A stretch of DNA of 64,000 nucleotides. Source: Bhargavaea massiliensis (GTDB lineage Bacteria; Bacillota; Bacilli; Bacillales_A; Planococcaceae). The DNA is taken from assembly GCF_018390575.1 (NCBI RefSeq), contig NZ_JAHBCJ010000001.1, positions 1 to 64,000 on the forward strand, read 5' to 3'. The notes beneath the pieces were generated by a model that saw only the letters and a program-made list of their open reading frames with translations, searched no databases and was not told the DNA's origin. Made by a program: the position numbers and the translations under genes. This document shows, piece after piece, positions 51,110 through 56,627 of this stretch (its first letter is position 1; every line of letters starts with the position of its first letter).

Positions 51110-52159
51110 TCAGTCCTCTCCGCTCACCATCGTCCGACCGGTCACCCGGTTACGGCCAGCCTGCTTGGATTGGTACATACGCTCGTCCGCCCGGAGAACG
51201 ACCGATTCCGCAGTGTCGCCCGGGCGGTTGACGGACAGGCCAAAACTGGCGGTCACCCGGCCCGCGATTCCAAAGTCGTGATCTTCCACCACTCTCCGCA
51301 ACCGCTCCGCAAGCCGGAAGGATTCCGGCTCGCCCGTGTCGGTCAGGATAATGAACTCCTCTCCGCCCCACCGGCCGAACAGGTCGCCGTGGTCCAGTTC
51401 CTTTTGCACCACTACTGCCAATTGCCGGAGAACATCATCGCCCGTTTTGTGCCCATAGATGTCATTGATGTCTTTGAAATGATCGAGGTCGAAAAACAGG
51501 ACCGAAAAGAGTTTCCCGGTCTGTTCTCCAAGCTCGACCTTTTTCCTCAGCCAGTTGTCGATCCGGTGCCGGTTTGCAATCCCCGTAAGCGCGTCGATGT
51601 AGGCAAACCGCAGCATGGCGTTTTGTTCGGCGCGCCTTCTGTATAGCTGGTGAAGAAAATAAGCTAGGCTCGTATAGACCGCCATCCCCGCATAAAACAG
51701 GATTAGTGACTCGACCTGCTCCGATTGAAGACGCGGGAATGCCGGAATTGACGGAATCAGCAAAACACCGAATAGGACCAGGTTCGCAATCAGCGCGGGA
51801 ATCCGGTCAAAGAGAAGGAACATCAGCAAGGAAATCAGCGGCATCCAGATGATAAAGTCACCGAGCGACGAATCCCCGTACTCCAGCATCTGCGTGTAGA
51901 CTCCCTGAATCACCATCGTGAGCAGATAGATGCCGGCAAGGGGAAGCATGAACCATTCAATGACCCGAAGCGGAAGTTTCGTCGACAGAACCAGCCAGGC
52001 GAACAGCATGCCGACCAACAGCATGAGATTGATCGTCAGGAGCAGCCCCTCGTTTTCCGAAAGGAACAGGCTCAAGCCGAGCGAGGCCGCCAGCACCGGA
52101 AGAACGATTTTATAGACTCGCCGCTTCATCTCCAAGAACCGCTGCTGTTCGGTATCCAT
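51110..52159 (-). CDS. Diguanylate cyclase, membrane-anchored, copy 2
   Basis: 349 residues, same layout as the downstream neighbour: membrane sensor (about 20-180) plus GGDEF domain with FDLDHFKDINDIYGHKTGDDVL and RWGGEEF. N-termini of both proteins share the RRVY-VLP-AASLGL pattern, so they arose by tandem duplication. ATG at 52159 with AGGAGGGG upstream; the long 5' open frame to 52498 overlaps the HMA gene on the other strand and is rejected. No phosphodiesterase partner in the window. Confidence 0.9.
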   Translation of the reverse strand: MDTEQQRFLEMKRRVYKIVLPVLAASLGLSLFLSENEGLLLTINLMLLVGMLFAWLVLSTKLPLRVIEWFMLPLAGIYLLTMVIQGVYTQMLEYGDSSLGDFIIWMPLISLLMFLLFDRIPALIANLVLFGVLLIPSIPAFPRLQSEQVESLILFYAGMAVYTSLAYFLHQLYRRRAEQNAMLRFAYIDALTGIANRHRIDNWLRKKVELGEQTGKLFSVLFFDLDHFKDINDIYGHKTGDDVLRQLAVVVQKELDHGDLFGRWGGEEFIILTDTGEPESFRLAERLRRVVEDHDFGIAGRVTASFGLSVNRPGDTAESVVLRADERMYQSKQAGRNRVTGRTMVSGED

Positions 52160-52243
52160 CCGCACCCCTCCTTCCAGTCCATTACTTTCCGTATTCCCCT
52201 TCCTCACACCTAAAACGCTTACCGGGAAAAATAAACCCACACT

Positions 52244-52259
52244 CTTGACGGGCGTCAAG
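52244..52259. promoter_or_regulatory. Inverted repeat upstream of the metal-transport genes
   Basis: CTTGACG-GG-CGTCAAG, a 7-2-7 palindrome 57 bp upstream of the HMA gene. It could be the operator of a metal- or redox-sensing regulator, for example the FNR-like protein encoded downstream. Its left arm contains a -35-like TTGACG. Confidence 0.45.
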
Positions 52260-52316
52260 GACTGAACCACCCATCCATCCGATAATGAAGACAACAACAA
52301 ACAGGGAGGAATCGAA

Positions 52317-52538
52317 ATGAAACAAGTCATCCTGCAAATGGAAGCCCTCACTTGCCCAAGCTGCATCAAAAAAATCGAAGGCGCACTCGTCAAGATGGAT
52401 GGTGTGGAACAGGCAAAGGTGCTGTTCAACTCCGGCAAGGTAAAGGCAAGATTCGATGATGCAAAAGTCAACGCAGAGGAAATCGAACGCACAGTCACAA
52501 AACTTGGCTATCCGATCCTGTCGAAGAAAGTGTCGTAG
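52317..52538 (+). CDS. Small heavy-metal-associated (HMA) domain protein, CPSC motif
   Basis: 73-residue ferredoxin-like metal-binding protein with metal-site cysteines 13 and 16 in LTCPSCIKKIE (CxxC with Pro and Ser inside). Such stand-alone HMA proteins (CopZ-like) hand metal to a P-type ATPase. ATG with GGGAGG upstream. It is followed 31 bp later by the ATPase gene, which itself lacks an N-terminal HMA domain, so this protein may supply that function in trans. Confidence 0.88.
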   Translation: MKQVILQMEALTCPSCIKKIEGALVKMDGVEQAKVLFNSGKVKARFDDAKVNAEEIERTVTKLGYPILSKKVS

Positions 52539-52569
52539 ATTGCCCTTAAAAAGAAAGGTGTGAACGAAT

Positions 52570-54474
52570 ATGACAGGCAAACAAAAGGCATGGATCACGG
52601 CCGTCACCGGCGGCCTCCTGGTCCTGGCCATCCTCTTTCACCTGACCGGCTTACAGGAACTCAAGTCGTATACACTGATTGTCTCGACCGTCATCGCCGG
52701 CGTCCCGATCGCCCTGAAAGCGCTGCAGGCTATTCGCATGAAGGCCTTCAGCATCGAGCTGCTCGTCACGATCGCCGTCGTCGGGGCGCTGTTCATCGGC
52801 GAATACGTCGAGTCGGCAGCCGTCACGTTCCTCTTCCTGTTCGGGGCTTATCTGGAAGCCCGGACACTTGAGAAAACACGCAAATCGCTGAAAGATCTGA
52901 TCGACTTGGCGCCGCAGGAAGCGACCGTCGTGCGGGATGGCCGTGAAATGGTCATTCCTGCTGATGAAGTGGAAGCGGGCGACCGGGTCCTCATCCGCAC
53001 AGGCGGCAAAGTCCCGGTCGACGGACGGGTCGCCGGCGGGCGGGCGCACCTGAACGAAGCGGCGATCACAGGAGAATCGGTACCCGCGGCGAAGACGGAC
53101 GGTGACACCGTCTTTAGCGGCACGATCGTCGACAGCGGCTATCTGGAAGTCATCGCGGAAAAGACCGGTGATGACACGACATTCGCGCGGATTATCGAGC
53201 TCGTAGAAGAAGCCCAGGATTCAAAAACAAAGACCCAGCAGTTTCTGGAGAAGTTCGCGAACATCTACACACCGGGAATCGTCGTTTTGTCGGTCATCGT
53301 TTACCTGTTCACGCGCAACATTGAACTGACGCTCACATTCCTCGTGATCGCCTGCCCAGGTGCCCTTGTCATCTCCGCTCCGGTCTCGATCGTCGCAGGC
53401 ATCGGCAACGGCGCCAAAAACGGCGTCCTGTTCAAGGGCGGCGAGTCGGTCGAAGCCCTCGCGAAGATCGATACGGTCGTGTTCGACAAAACCGGCACGC
53501 TGACGAAAGGACGGCCTGAAGTAACGGCGGTCGATGCATTCGGCAGGGATGCGGACGAACTGCTGCGGTTGATTGCTGCTGCGGAAACCGCTTCGGAACA
53601 CCACCTGGGACGCACGATCGTGGAAGAAGCCGGGAACCGTGGCATGATCGGATTGGAACAGCCGGAAGAAGTTGAAATCATCAAGGGGCACGGGCTCGCG
53701 GCGACGGTCGGCGGACAGCGAGTCATTGCCGGAACGAGGAAACTGATGGCCGAAAACGGCATCGGAGTTACACCGGAAGTGGAAGCTGCGGCCACTGCGC
53801 GTGAGAAAGCCGGCAACACCGCCATCTTCGCTGCGGTCGACGGACAGCTCCGCGGCCTGATCTCCATCGCCGACCGTATCCGCCCGGAAGCCAAAGACGC
53901 CATCCGCCGGCTCCGCGCAAGCGGCGTCAAGCAGATCATCATGCTCACAGGAGACAACCGCCACGCCGCGGCGCTCGTCGGCAGACAGCTCGGCCTGGAT
54001 GAAGTGCACGCCGAACTTCTCCCGGAAGACAAAGTGGCATTCGTGAAAAAGCAGAAAGACAACGGGCGCCGGGTCGCGATGGCCGGCGACGGGGTCAACG
54101 ACGCACCGGCCATTGCAACGGCTGACATCGGCATCGCGATGGGCGCCGGCGGCACGGATGTCTCCATGGAAACCGCGGACGTCGTGCTCATGGCCGACCG
54201 TCTCGACCAATTCGCACACGCCCGCTCGCTCGCCAAAGCCACCGTCCGCAACATGAAGCAGAACACCTGGTTCGCCGTCGGCACCGTCTTCCTGCTGCTC
54301 GCAGGCGTCCTGCTCGGCAAGATCTTCCTCGCATCCGGCATGCTGATCCACGAACTCAGCGTCCTGATCGTCATCCTGAACGCCATCCGGCTTGTCCGGT
54401 ATAATGGCGGTAAGAGAAAGCGGAAGCCGGAGGGCGTTGAGCCGTTTGGGCCGCAGTCGGCTGTGGCGGAGTGA
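52570..54474 (+). CDS. Heavy-metal-translocating P1B-type ATPase with CPG motif
   Basis: 634 residues. No N-terminal metal-binding domain; membrane helices begin at about 10. Actuator TGES at 167-170, phosphorylation loop DKTGT at 306-310, hinge GDGVNDAPA intact. The membrane ion motif is CPG (262-264, IACPGALVISAP) in place of the usual CPC. The conserved SEHP dipeptide of the nucleotide domain reads SEHH at 342-345. Both changes suggest a separate subgroup with an unclear metal (zinc, cadmium, cobalt or iron rather than copper). ATG at 52570 with AAAGGTG upstream. Operon with the HMA protein. Confidence 0.85.
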   Translation: MTGKQKAWITAVTGGLLVLAILFHLTGLQELKSYTLIVSTVIAGVPIALKALQAIRMKAFSIELLVTIAVVGALFIGEYVESAAVTFLFLFGAYLEARTLEKTRKSLKDLIDLAPQEATVVRDGREMVIPADEVEAGDRVLIRTGGKVPVDGRVAGGRAHLNEAAITGESVPAAKTDGDTVFSGTIVDSGYLEVIAEKTGDDTTFARIIELVEEAQDSKTKTQQFLEKFANIYTPGIVVLSVIVYLFTRNIELTLTFLVIACPGALVISAPVSIVAGIGNGAKNGVLFKGGESVEALAKIDTVVFDKTGTLTKGRPEVTAVDAFGRDADELLRLIAAAETASEHHLGRTIVEEAGNRGMIGLEQPEEVEIIKGHGLAATVGGQRVIAGTRKLMAENGIGVTPEVEAAATAREKAGNTAIFAAVDGQLRGLISIADRIRPEAKDAIRRLRASGVKQIIMLTGDNRHAAALVGRQLGLDEVHAELLPEDKVAFVKKQKDNGRRVAMAGDGVNDAPAIATADIGIAMGAGGTDVSMETADVVLMADRLDQFAHARSLAKATVRNMKQNTWFAVGTVFLLLAGVLLGKIFLASGMLIHELSVLIVILNAIRLVRYNGGKRKRKPEGVEPFGPQSAVAE

Positions 54475-54485
54475 CCGAAGTTTTA

Positions 54486-54515
54486 ATGCCCCGCCTGAAT
54501 GACGGCGGGGCGTTT
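54486..54515 (+). terminator. Terminator of the metal ATPase gene
   Basis: GCCCCGCC / GGCGGGGC stem followed by GTTT; short T-tract. Confidence 0.7.
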
Positions 54516-54538
54516 GTGAGTGGCGGGATTGTGCGTGC

Positions 54539-54614
54539 GAATGGTGAAACTATGGTGATGAATGACGAAACCAGCGGCGGGAATGACGAGACGGCGGAGA
54601 CGAATGACGAAACC
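54539..54614. repeat. 21-bp phased array with GAATGACGAAACC core, second locus
   Basis: Four cores start at 54539 (GAATGGTGAAAC), 54560, 54581 (GAATGACGAGAC) and 54602, exactly 21 bp apart and all in one orientation. The same core as at 22941-23089. The array falls between the ATPase terminator and the FNR-like gene, so the open frame crossing it is not a real N-terminus. Confidence 0.85.
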
Positions 54615-54674
54615 ACTGTTGGGATAGAAATCGGGTATGGAAAAATACGAGGCAGAGGAAAGGAGCGGGTCCCA

Positions 54675-55388
54675 ATGGAACAGAATCCGATACAGTGTGC
54701 CTCCTGTGCGCACGCCGATGCAAGTCACGGCCACGAGATGTGCATCTCGATCGTGCCGATTTTTAATCATCTGGAAGACCGGGAACTCCGGGAGATTGTC
54801 CGGACAGTCGTCCCAAGACAAGTGAAGCGCAGGGAGACCATTTACTCGGCGGGGGAAACTTCCGACCGGCTCTACATCGTCCATAAAGGCCGGGTGAAGA
54901 TTTACCGCTTGTCGGAAAACGGCAAGGAGCAGCTCGTCCGCATCCTTGGCCCGGGAGACTTTACCGGGGAGCTTGCCGTCTTTAACGAGACGGTCCATGA
55001 TTCCTACGCGGAGGCGCTTGAAAACACGGAGCTTTGCACGCTCGGGCGCGGGGACCTGCAAGCGTTTCTCCTGAAATACCCGACCATCTCGCTCCGCATC
55101 ATGGATGAATTCGCCAGGCGCCTCGGCCAGTCGGAAAAACAGGCCGCGAGCTTTGCGACGGAACCCGCCGACACACGGATCGCGATGTACCTGGCAAAGC
55201 GTGCGGACGCGGCGAATTCTTCGGTCGTCCGTCTGCCGATGACACGCAAGGACCTGGCATCCCATCTCGGCACGACGCCAGAAACGATCAGCCGCAAGTT
55301 TGCGGAGTTCGAGGATGCAGGATGGATTCGGCAGAATGGGCAGAAAGAGATTGAAATCGTGGATCTGGATGCACTGCTGTTGGTGTGA
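54675..55388 (+). CDS. Crp/Fnr-family regulator with FNR-like cysteines and N-terminal Cys/His cluster
   Basis: 237 residues: N-terminal extension with C8, C11, H13, H18, H20 and C23; cyclic-nucleotide-type sensor barrel (about 30-145); C-terminal winged helix (about 165-232, TRKDLASHLGTTPETISRKFAEF). C121 sits where E. coli FNR has C122, so four cysteines could bind an Fe-S cluster, or the CxxC/His set could bind a metal ion. The start is ATG at 54675 after AAAGGAG; the 68-codon 5' open frame is the phased repeat. Follows the metal ATPase gene, which it may regulate. Confidence 0.85.
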   Translation: MEQNPIQCASCAHADASHGHEMCISIVPIFNHLEDRELREIVRTVVPRQVKRRETIYSAGETSDRLYIVHKGRVKIYRLSENGKEQLVRILGPGDFTGELAVFNETVHDSYAEALENTELCTLGRGDLQAFLLKYPTISLRIMDEFARRLGQSEKQAASFATEPADTRIAMYLAKRADAANSSVVRLPMTRKDLASHLGTTPETISRKFAEFEDAGWIRQNGQKEIEIVDLDALLLV

Positions 55389-55400
55389 GGTGGAGTGAGT

Positions 55401-55469
55401 GATATCCTGAGGAAAGTGGCCGATATCGGCGCGCAACTGCTCGATATTCCACTGAAAGTGGCCGATATC
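55401..55469. repeat. 21-bp phased array with GATATC core (copy A)
   Basis: GATATC/GATATT at 55401, 55422, 55443 and 55464, exactly 21 bp apart; alternate units also share AAAGTGGCC before the core. Lies inside direct repeat A. Confidence 0.8.
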
Positions 55470-55527
55470 TCTACGGGAGCTGCAGGGACTTTTGTGGAAG
55501 ACCGGACCCCGCTTCCGGGAAACAGCC

Positions 55528-55639
55528 TGTGGATAACCGGGTTATCCCCGGATTCCGGTGTAGAAGTCGGATTTTTCTGTGGAGGACGGGGATAAGCCGG
55601 GGATTCTAATTATTCAGGCTCCCGGCCATCCGTGGATAA
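55528..55639. other. Cluster of DnaA-box-like sequences (copy A)
   Basis: TGTGGATAA at 55528-55536 is a perfect match to the complement of the DnaA box TTATCCACA. TTATCCCCG (55542), CGGGGATAA (55587) and CGTGGATAA (55631) are near matches. The first two form the palindrome GGATAACC-G-GGTTATCC. No origin genes are nearby, so this would be at most a DnaA-titration or regulatory site. Confidence 0.4.
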
Positions 55640-55670
55640 CTTTAGCTCTGGCCCTTTCAGTGAGAGTCAT

Positions 55671-55702
55671 ACAAAACAAAAAAGATACAAAAACGTATCT
55701 TT
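55671..55702 (-). terminator. Terminator of the acetyltransferase gene
   Basis: AAGATAC / GTATCTT with an A-rich loop; on the minus strand TTTTTTGTTTTG follows. Confidence 0.75.
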
Positions 55703-55744
55703 TGTATCTCCTGTTTCTTTTCAATTGCACCGATTCGATGAAAC

Positions 55745-56290
55745 CTAATTCCCCTTCCACTCTTCAGCCAATATCCCATATACAACATGATCTACATAAT
55801 GGTCATATAGCCACTCCGCTTGTCGAATACATCCTTCATTTACAAAGTTTAATCGTTCAGGGATCGTCCTGCTTTTCCTATTGCCGACAGCAGCCCTGAT
55901 TTCAACCTTGTTGAGACCCAATTCGTCAAAAGCATAATCGGTCAACGCCTTAGCCACCTCGGTCATGATTCCATTTCCCTGAAATCCTTCTCCAAGCCAA
56001 TACCCGATATATGCAGTTTTATTTGACCAATTAATGTTGTTGTAGCCTGCAACTCCAACAATTTCTCCTTTAAACAAAATGACCGAAGTCAAGCTCTTGT
56101 TTTCTTCAAACCCCTTTAAACATCCTTTTATAAATTCTGTGGTGTCACCGATCTTTGTAGTAGAATCCAACCAAGGCAGCCATTTTCTCAAGTGATCTCT
56201 TGACCTATCTGTTAATTCAAATACGCTTTCGCTATCACTTAATTCTATTAACTTTAATGATAGATCCTCATTTATCTTATGCATGGACAA
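55745..56290 (-). CDS. GNAT-family acetyltransferase (YdaF/RimJ-RimL type)
   Basis: 181-residue N-acetyltransferase. Acetyl-CoA motif A around YIGYWLGEGFQGNGIMTEVAKA (first part only quoted) and the later NKVEIRAAVGNRKSRTIPERL motif are typical of the YdaF-like group. Codon use and base composition are clearly more AT-rich than neighbouring genes. The start appears to be TTG at 56290, five bases after GGAGGGG; ATG at 56284 is the alternative. The gene is enclosed by direct repeats A and B, suggesting insertion or duplication-mediated gain. Confidence 0.85.
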   Translation of the reverse strand: MSMHKINEDLSLKLIELSDSESVFELTDRSRDHLRKWLPWLDSTTKIGDTTEFIKGCLKGFEENKSLTSVILFKGEIVGVAGYNNINWSNKTAYIGYWLGEGFQGNGIMTEVAKALTDYAFDELGLNKVEIRAAVGNRKSRTIPERLNFVNEGCIRQAEWLYDHYVDHVVYGILAEEWKGN

Positions 56291-56376
56291 CTTGACCCCT
56301 CCGTCATAAGTGTAATGGGCGATGGTGCCGTTGATCTTCTTCTGGATTCTCCGGCCCTCATCTGGGGCGAGTGAGT

Positions 56377-56445
56377 GATATCCCGCGGAATGTGGCCGAT
56401 ATCGGCGCGCAACTGCTCGATATCCCGATGAAAGTGGCCGATATC
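56377..56445. repeat. 21-bp phased array with GATATC core (copy B)
   Basis: GATATC at 56377, 56398, 56419 and 56440, exactly 21 bp apart. Frame-preserving (21 = 3 x 7), which creates a spurious open frame, but the lack of a ribosome site and the non-coding relatives argue against translation. Confidence 0.8.
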
Positions 56446-56513
56446 TCCACGGGAGCGTCCGCTAGCTGCAGGGATTTTTGTGGAAGGGCGGACCCCGAAT
56501 ACACGAAAAAGCC

Positions 56514-56625
56514 TGTGGATAACCGGGTTATCCCCGGATTCGGGTGCAAAAGTCGGATTTTTCTGTGGAGGAGGGGGATAAGCCGGTGATTCAGGTTATG
56601 CAGGCTTCCGTCCATCCGTGGATAA
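56514..56625. other. Cluster of DnaA-box-like sequences (copy B)
   Basis: TGTGGATAA (56514, perfect box), TTATCCCCG (56528), GGGGGATAA (56573) and CGTGGATAA (56617). Order and spacing match copy A, and the box sequences have stayed unchanged or nearly so while flanks drifted, which may point to selection. Confidence 0.4.
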
Positions 56626-56627
56626 CT

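Larger units (their letters stand above)
55395..55645 (+). repeat. Direct repeat, copy A, flanking the acetyltransferase gene
   Basis: About 250 bp, closely similar along its length to 56371-56631 (estimated at about 85% by eye). Both copies run in the same order: GATATC array, a segment containing TTTTTGTGGAAG, the palindrome GGATAACCGGGTTATCC, TCGGATTTTTCTGTGGAGGA, then CCGTGGATAACTTTAG. Copy A starts seven bases after the FNR-like gene stop. Confidence 0.85.

Noticed and set aside
54471-54674. 68-codon N-terminal extension of the FNR-like regulator
   Set aside because: It runs through the metal ATPase terminator and the 21-bp array. A good ribosome site lies directly before the ATG at 54675.
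1-56446. CRISPR-like appearance of the phased arrays
   Set aside because: Repeat units are 20-21 bp in total, with cores of only 6-13 bp and intervals near 10 bp. This is far below CRISPR repeat and spacer lengths, and no cas genes are present.
56371-56589. Small ORF with repeated VADI/LLDI units
   Set aside because: Produced by the 21-bp GATATC array, whose period is a multiple of three; no ribosome site and the sister copy does not preserve the frame's end.
55528-56625. Replication origin suggested by DnaA-like boxes
   Set aside because: No dnaA/dnaN genes, no AT-rich unwinding element and the boxes lie in duplicated intergenic repeats; kept only as a possible DnaA-binding site.
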